Positions 31,893 through 41,839 of a DNA stretch of 64,000 nt are shown here, in pieces. The stretch's first letter is position 1. The number at the start of each line of letters is the position of its first letter. The translations under genes and the position numbers were made by a program. The notes beneath the pieces were generated by a model. It saw nothing but the letters and a program-made list of their open reading frames with translations, had not been told where the DNA came from and ran no database searches. This DNA comes from Capronia americana (lineage: Eukaryota > Ascomycota > Eurotiomycetes > Chaetothyriales > Herpotrichiellaceae), in the NCBI GenBank assembly GCA_016110215.1, contig JADWQD010000006.1, forward strand, positions 1,116,001 to 1,180,000. The letters run 5' to 3'.

Positions 31893-32999
31893 TCAGAAGA
31901 TCTTGCCCAACACTTGCCGCACGTCGTCGCTAATCTTGACATTTCCGCCCTGTTCTTCCTTCCTCTTGCTCCCCAGGACTTCGTTCTGTCGCCATGTCCT
32001 CTTAAGGTCATCTCCATCGTCGCCATCATCAACTTGCTCAGCACGTCCTCCCGCCTCATCTGTTTCTTTCTTCTTCTCCTTCCTCTGTGCTCTCTTCCTC
32101 TTCATCCCCTCCCGCCTCCGCCCTTCCTCGACCCCTTCGACAAACATCTTCGTCTCCCTCGCAATGGTTCTCCTCTCTTCATCCCTCCTCCCTTCCATCT
32201 CCCGCTTCTCCTCCCTCACCCCGGCCATCAGCTCCTCCCACCGCATCCCCCTCAGGTACTTCATATTCCACACGTCATCTCGGTAATAGCCTCCCTTCTT
32301 GCCCCCCACATTACTCGCATTCAACGTCTCCGCACATCTCTTGGCCATCTTTTTCGACGCAAATTCAATCCACCCCTCCGTGTAGAGTTGGCGCGAGTTC
32401 TTGCCGCCCGAGGAGTGTGCCTTGTTTGATTTTGACGCAGGGGAGAGGAAGACGCGCGATATGGGCGAGAACCCGCGCTGGTCGAGGAGGTTGCGCAGCG
32501 CAGAGGGTTTGAGGTACGGAGGCAGGGAGGAAAGGTAGACCACGCCCGGGGTGGGCTTCTTTTTGTCCTTGTCCTTGACCTTCTTCTTTTTCTTCTTTTG
32601 CGTTTCCTCTTTCTGGTTTGTAGAATGCTCGCCTTGAGACGGTGTCAAGGGCTGGTGGTCCACAGCAGATATTAAATCCCGGTCTCCCTCTTCTGCAAGT
32701 AGCTTTGCGCCGCCCTCGTCCTCAGTCGACCCATCACTATCCTCGTCTTCTTCCCCTTGGTGCTTCGGCTCTGCAGCGTGACTCGCGGCCGCGAGGCCTG
32801 TCCGTCGCCCAGCCCGGAAGTCAGCCTCGTCCTCATCGTCTTCATCCTCTTGTTCTGTATATTCGTGCTGGATTTTCCGCCGTTTGTTCGTTCGTCTGAC
32901 TTTAGAGATCTCCGCGGCTTCAGAGTCGTAGCCCGTGTCGTGCTCAGAATCCTCCGATACGCCGGCATCGAGGTACGTATTTCGTCTTTCTGCCGCCAT
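31893..32999 (-). CDS. esf2: Esf2/ABT1, small-subunit processome RNA-binding protein
   Basis: A single-exon protein of 368 residues. The first 140 residues are acidic and lysine-rich. An atypical RRM follows: GVVYLSSLPPYLKPSALRNLLDQRG supplies the RNP2-like strand and first helix, and LYTEGWIEFASKKMAKRCAETLNA supplies the RNP1-like part. The conserved block YYRDDVWNMKYLRGMRWEELM is diagnostic of the Esf2/ABT1 family. The tail is a basic coiled coil. In yeast, Esf2 joins the 90S pre-ribosome, stimulates the helicase Dbp8 and is needed for early 18S rRNA cleavages in the nucleolus. The gene is convergent with, and only about 75 bp from, the mannosidase gene. It begins a row of three minus-strand genes tied to ribosomes or translation. 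Confidence 0.93.
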   Translation of the reverse strand: MAAERRNTYLDAGVSEDSEHDTGYDSEAAEISKVRRTNKRRKIQHEYTEQEDEDDEDEADFRAGRRTGLAAASHAAEPKHQGEEDEDSDGSTEDEGGAKLLAEEGDRDLISAVDHQPLTPSQGEHSTNQKEETQKKKKKKVKDKDKKKPTPGVVYLSSLPPYLKPSALRNLLDQRGFSPISRVFLSPASKSNKAHSSGGKNSRQLYTEGWIEFASKKMAKRCAETLNASNVGGKKGGYYRDDVWNMKYLRGMRWEELMAGVREEKREMEGRRDEERRTIARETKMFVEGVEEGRRREGMKRKRAQRKEKKKETDEAGGRAEQVDDGDDGDDLKRTWRQNEVLGSKRKEEQGGNVKISDDVRQVLGKIF

Positions 33000-33693
33000 T
33001 GATGTAGGAAAGGTATTCGGTTTCTGTCGTCAACCGATGCGAAAGCAAAACGCAAGGGAAATCTTTGGCGGGGGATCTTCGGCAGATGGACAGATAGACT
33101 GGCGGCGCTTTCTGGCTTTATGCGCGGCAGTAGTCCGTCTGCTCTACTGTGGACCACAACTTGCTTTCTCAGCCAGAGCCAGCCGAGACTGACTGACATC
33201 TTCTCACATTAAAAAACAAGTGAACAAGACCCGGCCTTGCACGATTACACGGGGCACTACTCTAGCTAGCACCTCGACAGATGCAAGGCCAGGAACTTGG
33301 GCTATACGTGTAGAGCTTGAGCCCCTGTAGCTACGGGTACTATCCAGATAGAAGGAGGTACTCGGTATAAATCTCCCTCTCCCTCCCTCATCGTCGCATG
33401 ATTCCCGAAGACACGAACCAAGTTAGGATATCCTCCCCATCAGGAGCGTGGCCTCTCTCCCGCAATCCTGTGCCATCCGGGCTGGGGAATGCCAACTTTC
33501 AGCGATTATGAGAGTGTTCGGTAAGTCTCCGCAACGGCGAGCGACTCGTAGATGTCAAAACGAGAGGAGTATACGTGTGCGTGTGCGGGCTTTGAGCCAG
33601 CTACAACCTGCCAAAGAACTGCCCAGCTAATTGAGATCCTCAACTGCTATCAACGTAGCGGAGCTCACAACGATACCATGTTTCGTGTCTTGA
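33000..33693. other. Intergenic region
   Basis: It lies between the Esf2 start and the 3' end of the kinase gene, and contains the Esf2 promoter and the kinase 3' UTR. I found no gene or RNA. Confidence 0.5.
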
Positions 33694-35841
33694 TTAGACA
33701 GTTCCGTCCAAGCTCTGTGTCGACTCGGCCTCTGTCGATTCTTCTATGCTCACAACTTTGCTCATCCCATCCAGATCATCCAGGTCATTCTTCTCGAGAG
33801 CGCTATTGCTGTCACTGCCGGTCGCCAAGGCCTTGCACTTTCCTAGTATTGATTCAATGAACTCCTTGACCTGTGCACAACCCCAACGGCGTCCAGGATC
33901 CCGCTCAATCATCCCGGATATACCCTTGACCACCGCGTGGCCTGTGCCAGCGTCGTGTCCTTCCTGTCCAATCTTCTCAGCTAACCGAGGTGGAATCTTT
34001 CCTTTCTGGACGTCTCGTAAAACGTGCATGCGTTCGGTGCTCGTCGAGCATGGCCACAACAGCTCGATAAGAATGACACCAAGCGAGAAAACATCCAATT
34101 TCTCATCCGCGTGGTGATCTTTGATAGTTTTCAACGAAGGAGGTCTGTAATATTCCGTCCCCACAGGCTTGGCAGTGCTTCCGGTGCTCTTGTGTTGGTT
34201 GCTGTCGTCTTTTCTCGCCAATTCTGCGACAAGACCAAAGTCACCAATGCGTGGGTTGACGAAGTACGGACTGGAGCTTGGGCATCCCATGCAGGATCCC
34301 ACGTCGTGATAGCCGTCAGGGATAAGACCTGTCGCCGAGAGATCCAGGTTTGAGATGAAAATGTTTGAAGGCTTGATGTCGCGATGAATTAGTCCTCTAG
34401 CATGGATATACTGCAACCCGCACAGAATACCCATCAGTAGGCGAAGCGCTGGTACGAGGTGGAAACAGTGGCTCTTTGCTGGCGCGCTCAGTGTGCTCCT
34501 GCTGTTCGGTTGTACCGGTACTAGGTATTGTGCCAATGTAGCCGGGTAGACTGACATTTGAACATGCAGCACATATACCGAATCGTCTATAACCGAGTCA
34601 CGGGCGTGACTGGGTCGAGCATTGCCATCCGTGAATATCTCCGAGGCTCGTGCAGAAGACGGTTCAGGATCAGTCTCACTTACAGACCACGTCGGCGCTG
34701 GAGCGTCGCCCTCCACATCGCGGACAGGCATACTTGACCGACTGTCGGAGCTGAAGATGATGCCATCGCCGGGATCGGGGACCGGAGATCGGGCGCGGAC
34801 GGCACTGGGTGGTGAATGTGTTGCGCGATCAGCGATGAGCTTCCTGCCTTGCACTATGAGATTCCGGTTCCTATGCTGGTAAATGGCGTCAGGGGTGTGC
34901 TTTGGCTCCTCTATCCATGTTGCATGATACCGGACGACATTGTTGTGTTCCAACTGCGCCAATGCTTGAACTTCCCTGAGCACGTTTTCCAGCTCCTGAT
35001 GCCCAGACTCCCGGTATCGCTGCGACAAACGAGGACTGAGGGGGATCTTCTTAACGGCATACTCCTTCTTGTCAAAAATGTTGTAAGCGTGATATACTCG
35101 GCCAAACCCTCCTTTTCCAAGTAATCGAAGTTGCTGAAAACTTGACTCATAGTGGCTGCGGCGAGCTTCAGGAGCAGAGAATATCAGTTCCGAGAAGGGC
35201 TTCGACGAAAGATTGTGGCCTGGATGGGGAGAGAGGCTTCCGACTGGTTGTGGAAGGGACTGAGTGGTCAAACTCTGGCTCGGGATCTCTACCGATGTGA
35301 CGGCCAGCCGTTGTGCAGATGGTGGGAGCTGTGAACGACCTTGTCCCGGCAGGAGATTGTGGTTCTGCACATCGGCCAACGCAAGGCTCTCGATACCGGC
35401 CAAGTATGCCGCTCGTGTTTGGGGATTGCTATCTGATGCATTGTTTGCTGGTAGGATGCCGGTGAGTGCCAATGACTGACGGACCTGTTGATACACACTG
35501 TCTGCCAACGACTGGACTTCCGGTGAGGATCTGTCGAAACTGGACCCTGGGATTGCCTCGTTCAAGTAGTCACTTGCTCTGTTCCTGGCAAAGTCCTCGA
35601 GCAGCGCGCTAAGCAGATTGGTGCGATGCCGGTCGACGTTAGAAACCGCTGGTGCATCGGCATCATCCCCAAAAGACACACTCCCATGACTGGGCAGTGA
35701 TTCGGTGGTGAGGGTCTGCGTTTCGCCTTCATTGCCATTGTCGGTCTGTAGATTGTGCAGCTCGTCTTCCTCAGAGACATCGCTGTCTGAACTGGAGCCA
35801 GAGCTTTCGTCGGTAGGGCGGCGGAAGAAGGCAGAACTCAT
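33694..35841 (-). CDS. eIF2-alpha kinase of the HRI/PEK-like group
   Basis: A single-exon Ser/Thr kinase of 715 residues. The first 230 residues are Ser-rich and lack RWD or HisRS-like domains, so it is not Gcn2. The N lobe starts at LLGKGGFGRVYHAYN (residues 240-254), with the catalytic lysine K264 in YAVKKI. A strand typical of eIF2-alpha kinases, NNVVRYHATWIE, precedes a long insert of over 100 residues, another hallmark of this kinase group. The C lobe has GLIHRDIKPSNIF, DFGLV and GTEYYRPP. The group phosphorylates Ser51 of eIF2-alpha and lowers bulk translation under stress. Aspergilli carry a second such kinase besides Gcn2 (IfkB), and this looks like its counterpart. A TGACGTAA element lies about 460 bp upstream. 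Confidence 0.88.
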   Translation of the reverse strand: MSSAFFRRPTDESSGSSSDSDVSEEDELHNLQTDNGNEGETQTLTTESLPSHGSVSFGDDADAPAVSNVDRHRTNLLSALLEDFARNRASDYLNEAIPGSSFDRSSPEVQSLADSVYQQVRQSLALTGILPANNASDSNPQTRAAYLAGIESLALADVQNHNLLPGQGRSQLPPSAQRLAVTSVEIPSQSLTTQSLPQPVGSLSPHPGHNLSSKPFSELIFSAPEARRSHYESSFQQLRLLGKGGFGRVYHAYNIFDKKEYAVKKIPLSPRLSQRYRESGHQELENVLREVQALAQLEHNNVVRYHATWIEEPKHTPDAIYQHRNRNLIVQGRKLIADRATHSPPSAVRARSPVPDPGDGIIFSSDSRSSMPVRDVEGDAPAPTWSVSETDPEPSSARASEIFTDGNARPSHARDSVIDDSVYVLHVQMSVYPATLAQYLVPVQPNSRSTLSAPAKSHCFHLVPALRLLMGILCGLQYIHARGLIHRDIKPSNIFISNLDLSATGLIPDGYHDVGSCMGCPSSSPYFVNPRIGDFGLVAELARKDDSNQHKSTGSTAKPVGTEYYRPPSLKTIKDHHADEKLDVFSLGVILIELLWPCSTSTERMHVLRDVQKGKIPPRLAEKIGQEGHDAGTGHAVVKGISGMIERDPGRRWGCAQVKEFIESILGKCKALATGSDSNSALEKNDLDDLDGMSKVVSIEESTEAESTQSLDGTV

Positions 35842-36603
35842 CTTTCAAACCCGAGAAAGCCGTAATGGTGCTGGGGGTTTGCAGAAGTAACGACCATTGC
35901 AGCAAGGACGATCAGGCAAAACAAATTGATCTTGAGTCCTACAACTCCCCGTTGAGGTGACACCCACGCGTTTACAACAGAGAACTATTCACCTTTACCG
36001 CGTTGATGCCGATGCATTCAATCGACGCCAAACATTGACCAGCTTGCCTGCATGATCTTGGCAAGAGATGCCACGCGATTCGAGCCTCTTCCAATGTCGG
36101 AGCAACTCAAAGGGCGCGTTTTACAAGGTCAAAAGAAAGGGTTCAGCATGACGACGCCTGATTCCATCGGCTGCAGGTGCCTGCAATCGAACAATATGCT
36201 CTTTCAAGGGCGGAAGACACGAGGACAGCCTCTCCTTGGCTCGTCCGACCAACAATGCTAAATTTGATTTGAAGTGGCCGATGTGTCGCCGAGATTCGAG
36301 CGATGACGTAATGCAGCACGGGTGGTTGTGGACGGTGTCAGTTCTGTAGTTTAGGGGGTACTTCCTCAACGACCACAGTGGTAGCTGAGGTGCATGTGAA
36401 GTGCATGAAGCCGATTATTTATTCAGGCGCGGTCTCATCAGGCCAGCTCTGGTGTTGCGCAACACGTGTCCTTGTTTTGTGGCTTACATGAGCCAGCGAA
36501 GGCTTCCTGGCCATTCGTGGTCCTTGACATCCGGAACCCAATCCAGCACCTAACGCTCGTGACCGTACCTCATAGCCTGCTCCAGTAGCGTGCACGCGTC
36601 TCA
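35842..36603. other. Intergenic region with the kinase promoter
   Basis: It lies between the kinase start and the 3' end of nmd3. A CRE-like TGACGTAA is at 36304-36311. No gene is supported. Confidence 0.5.
36304..36311 (+). promoter_or_regulatory. CRE-like site TGACGTAA upstream of the eIF2-alpha kinase gene
   Basis: A one-off match to the ATF/CREB half-palindrome, about 460 bp upstream of the kinase start. ATF/CREB-type bZIP factors bind such sites. A single 8-mer can occur by chance. Confidence 0.25.
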
Positions 36604-38151
36604 TCATTCGTCGTCATTGACATCCAAGTCCTCGAAGTCATCCAGTAGCTCCTCCATATTGATCTTGGGCACTTCATCATCAGTCTGCGCCGTTGTGACG
36701 CTCATCTCGTCAGCATCCTTCTTCATCTGCTGCTTGGCCTTATACAAAGCTAGCGTTTGTCGAAGATCCGCATCTTCCTCCACATCCCGCAGGAACATTT
36801 CATAGTCGGCGTCCATCCTCTCTTGATCGGTCTTCTTCGGTAGTAGTTCACCCTCATCCTTAGCCATCCGCTTGAGTCGCCAGCTGCGAGACTTGGGCTT
36901 CTTCTTCCTGGCGTAGAATTTCTTGACTAGCAAAACATCTGGAATCGTGGACGAATAGTTGTTGCTTTGCTCCAACTCTTCGAACTGGGGGTTGTTGAAA
37001 TTTGACCCGGTCAAATGATAGCCGAGTACCGAATCTCCAGCATGCAATACTCCACCAAGATGCGTTCTGACATAGTACGTCTTGTCGTTGAGCCCCAAGT
37101 CCGAAGCACGTGCGACCGTGGCCTCGGCTCCGAAGAATCGACCATTTTGCTGACCGGTCGGCTCAATGTCCAGTACAACAAATTCCACCAATTCCCGAAC
37201 ATCTGCAAGATTTTTGAAGGGCGTCCGCCAGTATGTCGAAGTTGGTAAATCTGTTGTCTGCAAAGTAGTGGGATCGAGGAGGTTGACCGATGTGCCTACC
37301 CTATAGCAGAGTGTCAATGGTTGAATGTTGCCGATAGACTTGGCCACTTTGATCGGAAGAGCGACCAGGTCGTCTTTGCAGATCGGTAACAACTCGCAAG
37401 AGAAGGTGAACTTGTATGACTTTGTGGAGGTGTGGATATCCATTGATATCAGCTCCTGTGACTTCTTGACTCGGACGGGGGCGACAGAGGTCAGGAAGTC
37501 AACGAACTTCTCAGCCTGGTTTCGCTGAGCAAAGTAGAAATCGAGCCCATCTTTGACCTCTTTGATGTTGATTGTGTCCCTGTGTGCTTGGTGCTTCAAA
37601 ACGAGCTGTTCGAGATACAGGAAGGTGCGCTTATGAGGCACCTTTTGCCGAACTTGTACTGAGGCTCGCCAGGTATTGGGTGTGTATGACTTTGCGCATT
37701 CTGGGCACTGTTGATAGGCAACCACGTATTCGACCTCGAACGTCTGTTGCAGGATCGTTCCCTCGTAAGCTTCTTGCTGTACGGTGATTTTGACTTTGAC
37801 CCTCCTTGAATGGGGTTCTGTCCACAGGAAGCTGGCGTCGATGATCCGAACTTTGTTGAGGCCTCTGAGTTTCTTGAGACACAGAGACAATAATTCTCGA
37901 CTCTCAGGCGGTGCTGATACCCACTGTGCGGGCGGGCTTAACCACCGCTCGCAATCTCTGCAGGTATGAAGAACCCCTTCTCGCTGAATTCCTTCCGATA
38001 CATCGTGGGTCAGTTTGATGCAGTCATAACAAAGAGCGCCTGCCGAAGCGGTCCCATCTATGGGCACGCCACAGTTGCAGCACAGAATAGTCGCTGCCTG
38101 TGGCGCATGCCTTGAAGGGAGAGCAACTGCTGCGTCCAAGTCCATAGACAT
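36604..38151 (-). CDS. nmd3: Nmd3, nuclear export adaptor of the 60S ribosomal subunit
   Basis: A single-exon protein of 515 residues, the usual fungal length. The N terminus has four CxxC-type zinc pairs: CCNC (24-27), CYDC (41-44), CRDC (64-67) and CPEC near 150. The Nmd3 core follows, with FLYLEQLVLKHQAH, INIKEVKDGLDFYFAQRNQAEKFVDFL and KSQELISMDIHTSTKSYKFTFSCE, all strongly conserved in eukaryotes. The C terminus is acidic, with leucine-rich segments (INMEELLDDFEDLDVND) that fit the Crm1 export signal. Nmd3 binds the nascent 60S subunit in the nucleus and carries it through the pore. The gene is divergent from the hydroxyisobutyryl-CoA hydrolase gene. Confidence 0.96.
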   Translation of the reverse strand: MSMDLDAAVALPSRHAPQAATILCCNCGVPIDGTASAGALCYDCIKLTHDVSEGIQREGVLHTCRDCERWLSPPAQWVSAPPESRELLSLCLKKLRGLNKVRIIDASFLWTEPHSRRVKVKITVQQEAYEGTILQQTFEVEYVVAYQQCPECAKSYTPNTWRASVQVRQKVPHKRTFLYLEQLVLKHQAHRDTINIKEVKDGLDFYFAQRNQAEKFVDFLTSVAPVRVKKSQELISMDIHTSTKSYKFTFSCELLPICKDDLVALPIKVAKSIGNIQPLTLCYRVGTSVNLLDPTTLQTTDLPTSTYWRTPFKNLADVRELVEFVVLDIEPTGQQNGRFFGAEATVARASDLGLNDKTYYVRTHLGGVLHAGDSVLGYHLTGSNFNNPQFEELEQSNNYSSTIPDVLLVKKFYARKKKPKSRSWRLKRMAKDEGELLPKKTDQERMDADYEMFLRDVEEDADLRQTLALYKAKQQMKKDADEMSVTTAQTDDEVPKINMEELLDDFEDLDVNDDE

Positions 38152-38562
38152 GGCGAGAGGAGTCGATACGGTATTTTCCTGGAATGAAAAACAAGAAGAT
38201 GTCCCGAAATAAGGAAGTCTTTAAAGGCTCCTCTGGCAGAGATGGAAGATTCTCACGTTTTGGAAAAGGTGACTGTATTATTCAGAATATCCAAATTCGC
38301 CTCCCGCACGGACTGTCGGCAAAATCTCTCTTGGAATTTTGTGATTGGCCCGCACAGTCAGCCTTGTGCCAACAACGAGGCTGAGCCGACTAACATGAGG
38401 ACTGACGCGATCGGGTTTGTCTCGCTCCACCTTCCCTACACAGGGACTCCAGAAGGGAAAACATCCGAGGCTCCTTCGGCGTCGTCCAAATCCCCCGACT
38501 TACCGGCGTAATCGCCGTTGTGAATCAAATTCTATGTGGTTCAGCTCAGTCTTTGCTTCGAT
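38152..38562. other. Divergent promoter region of nmd3 and the hydrolase gene
   Basis: A 411-bp gap holding both promoters. I see no other feature. Confidence 0.5.
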
Positions 38563-40187
38563 ATGAAGGCCTGCTGCGCAAGGTACGCCTCTTCGCTTCT
38601 GATACCCGGTACAGCAGCAAGATCGGCAAGCCTCACTGCGAGATCCAAAGGCCAATTCAGTCCCTTGACGGCTGGCCGAAGAGCAGTACGTTCCTTCCCC
38701 AGTGGAAATCTGAAGTTTAGCTCATAATGGTGCAGATGTCTTCTACTAGGATTCGATATGGCGCAACGCCAAAAGAACTACCGGGGGACGACCCGGATGA
38801 TGTTCTCTTCAACTCCCTCTACGGCGTCCGTACGATTGAACTAAATCGACCGAAGAAGCTCAATTCGCTCAATGGCTCAATGGCTCGAAAGATCCTCCCG
38901 CGACTCCGAGAGTGGGAGAAGTCCCAGATGGCAAACGTTATATTGATCAGTGGCGCTGGACCCAAGGCATTCTGCGCGGGCGGCGATGTAGCAGAGCTCG
39001 CTTTGCAGAACAAGAGCGGACCAGAGGGGCAGAAGAAGTCGTCAGATTACTTCGCCCTTGAATATCAATTGGATCACCTCATCGCGACATATAGCAAGCC
39101 GTATATTGCTATTATAGACGGTATCACGATGGGTGGAGGAGTTGGCTTGTCGGTACATGCGCCTTTCCGGATTGCGACTGAAAAGACTGTTTTTGCTATG
39201 CCAGAGACAACTATCGGTTTCTTCCCCGACGTTGGCGGGAGCTTCTTCCTTTCTCGCCTTGATGGCGAGATTGGCACATATCTTGCACTGACTTCCGAAC
39301 GACTTCATGGCGTGCAGGCCTTGTATGCAGGTATTGCAACACATTATATTGACAGCTCCGTACTAGCACAAATGACAACCCGGCTCTCCGAACTTGTCTT
39401 CAAGGACTACGCAGATTTAAACGAACGACTCGATCTCATTGACTCGACCATCTCCGAGTTTACAAGCAGCTTGCCGTCTCCAGACTCCTACGCAGCTGCC
39501 AAACACGGCAACCTGACAGGCCCTCTTCGAGAAGCCATCGACCGAATCTTCAAGTTCGACACAATAGAAGAAATTCTCGCAGCCCTACAGAAGGAGATAC
39601 AATCATCTGATGCCTACCTCGCCGAATGGGCCCAAGCCACTCAGAAAACAATCGCGATTAGATCGCCCACGAGTCTCCGTGTTACACTCCGCCAATTAAG
39701 AGAAGGCAAGAATTGGAATATCACCGAGACCTTTGTTCGGGAGCACAAGATCGCCAGCAGATTCATGGCACACCCGGATTTCGTCGAGGGAGTGTCGGCT
39801 CGACTGATTAACAAACCTCCCACACAACCAAAATGGAATCCCGCGAAGCTAGAAGGTGTTTCGAATGCAGACGTCGACACGTTCTTTCAACCACCTGGGC
39901 CTCAGGAGGCTCTGCAGCTGGTCGATCCTCACGAGGGTGCTCTTGACCAGCGGTACACTGCTTACCCGCATGCTAGGTTTGCTTTGCCGCGGGAGTCAGA
40001 CATTCAGGCGGCGGTCAAGCAAGTAGGCAAGGAAGGATCGAAGAGAGTGACAGAAGAAGTTCTCAAGCAGTGGAAGAACAAGGCTGGCGTGAGAGAAAAG
40101 GTTCAAGACGTTCTCGCACGCAAGACCGCTCCTACGAGTGACGGAAAGGGACTTAGATGGAGTGGCGAGTCTCAAGCCCGCCTTTAG
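38563..40187 (+). CDS. ehd3: 3-hydroxyisobutyryl-CoA hydrolase, mitochondrial, with a possible second peroxisomal signal
   Basis: Exon 1 (38563-38685) encodes 41 residues rich in Arg, Ala and Ser (MKACCARYASSLLIPG), a good mitochondrial presequence. A 50-bp intron (38686-38735, GTACGT to TGCAG) joins it in frame to MSSTRIRYG in exon 2 (38736-40187). The total is 524 residues. The crotonase fold is clear: VRTIELNRPKKLNSLNG, ILISGAGPKAFCAGGDVAEL and DGITMGGGVGLSVHAPFRIATE form the oxyanion pocket, and MPETTIGFFPDVGGSFFLSRL carries the catalytic acids. The enzyme frees 3-hydroxyisobutyrate in valine breakdown. The C terminus is Ala-Arg-Leu, which fits the PTS1 consensus. An ATG inside the intron (38727) would give a shorter form without the presequence if the intron is kept. 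Confidence 0.92.
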
Positions 40188-40993
40188 ACCATGTAGCGTG
40201 ATACTGCAAGATCTTTAGCAACAGATAGAAAGCTGCTGCATATCCATTGGAGGGCCAAGTCCTTGGAGCATTGCGCGAGATGGAAAGGAGTCCCTTGAAC
40301 ACGAAGGACTCTCTCGGCCAAGCTACCTGTCTGGTGCTGTATGAGCCTCGCCGCGTGCGCTTCACAACTTTTCTTGCAAATCATATCCAACTGCAGAGAT
40401 GTCCTCCCAAAGGTGCCGCACTTGCACAGTTTGACCTCTTATTCTGGTTGTTGGCGTTCGTTCTTCAAGGTCGAATTTCCGAGAAAGCTGTCAATTAGCT
40501 GCCGGCTTGAAGGATAGGCGCGATAATGAAGTATCCTCAGGACAACTCGATTTAGTACTCGAACGGGAGAGTTCGCATCAGGATCGGTACCTGGCGACAG
40601 GATATCAGTCTCCTCTCATAAGGGTACGTACTGTAAAAATCAGTTGAGGCATCGTCCGCGAGAAGCCCCTTAACCGTCTCAGTCCAGTGCCAATGGCAAC
40701 ACTTGACCCTTTTGAGCGGATTGGCTATTGGCCGAAGGGGGCAAGTTTCAGAATCGACCGAAACAGTGACAAAATCGAGGAACATGCCAATCTCCCAAGA
40801 ATGCCCCTTGCCCCAGGCGACGGCCAAATGCCTGGTGCTAAAAGAAAATGTTAACCCTTTCCTGTCCGATATTTCTTTTTCCAATGTTTAACCCTCGTCA
40901 TCCTTAACGTCTGTCCAAATCAGTCACTCGCCTTCATTAGCATTGAGACCAAGCATAAATCATTGGGAAGAGAAGGAAAGAAACAATCCAGAA
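40188..40993. other. Intergenic region
   Basis: It lies between two tandem plus-strand genes and holds a 3' UTR and a promoter. Nothing else is recognised. Confidence 0.5.
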
Positions 40994-41839
40994 ATGGCCA
41001 GCCTTATAAGAATTGCCGCAGCGCTGGCTTTCGCCGGGATGGTTAGCGCTCAGAGCTCCTCCGTCATCAGTGTCTTCCTCCCCGATACCGATCAGCAAAC
41101 CCTAGTGGGCTCTCTCGTGGCATCTGTATGCTGTTCCTTTCCAAACGTCGACATACCCAAACGCTGACCTTTTTTCTATATAGGATGCGACCAAAACAAC
41201 CGTGGCCTTTGGTTGCGCTGCGGACGAAGACTCCTCTGATTGTGGCTTCGGCAGCGGACAGATCACGGCAACCTTTGGATCCTCAACCCTCGTATACACG
41301 CAGACATTCGACTCTCTAACTCTTGGGCTGGAGTGCGCGGTGACGGGGACAACAGCCGCTACATGTGCACAAACGTATATCGGGCCAGCAGGGTACCTCG
41401 ACAGCGATACAGAAACGGATGACTCGTTAACAGCGACCGATACATCCTTCAACTCTCAAATCACTACGAGCGTGACCACTACGGCACTCTCTCCATCCGA
41501 TATGTAAGTGTTGTAAGGGATATAGCGTTGCAGACACTGTCAGAATGCTGGTATTCTCCGTGGAATAATAATGTTTGATGCTAATGACACATCAGCACTT
41601 TCATCCCGATCACACTTACAGCCTTCGCCAATGATGGCGCCAGCAGCACAAGCGCAGGAACAGGGGCGAGCGAGGGTGCGTCCCCAACGACAGCCTCGTC
41701 GAGCACGAGTGCCACATCCAGTGGAGGCAGCGCCACTTCCGCCGACCAGAGCAACGATGGTGTTAGAATGAGCGGCCCGCAATCGAGATGGATCGCGTCG
41801 GGTGTTGGGCTCCTCGGGCTAACAGCCATACTGCTGTAA
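40994..41839 (+). CDS. Small secreted GPI-type cell-wall protein
   Basis: A protein of 231 residues from exons 40994-41125, 41184-41503 and 41596-41839. The signal peptide (SLIRIAAALAFAGMVSA) ends near residue 19. A compact beta-rich segment with cysteines (VAFGCAADEDSSDCGFG, LECAVTGTTAATCAQTY) follows, then a Ser/Thr/Gly-rich stalk (SSTSAGTGASEG, SGGSATSADQSNDG). The end is hydrophobic (SGVGLLGLTAILL), fitting a GPI-attachment signal. Many ascomycetes have such short proteins with four cysteines, a Ser/Thr stalk and a GPI tail. Their functions at the wall are mostly unknown. The upstream frame reaching to 40943 adds residues before the signal peptide that do not look like part of it, so I start at 40994. 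Confidence 0.78.

Noticed and set aside
31872..32512. Ser/Pro/Leu-rich plus-strand frames
   Set aside because: They mirror the Lys/Glu-rich codons of esf2 on the other strand; the composition is an artefact of antisense reading.
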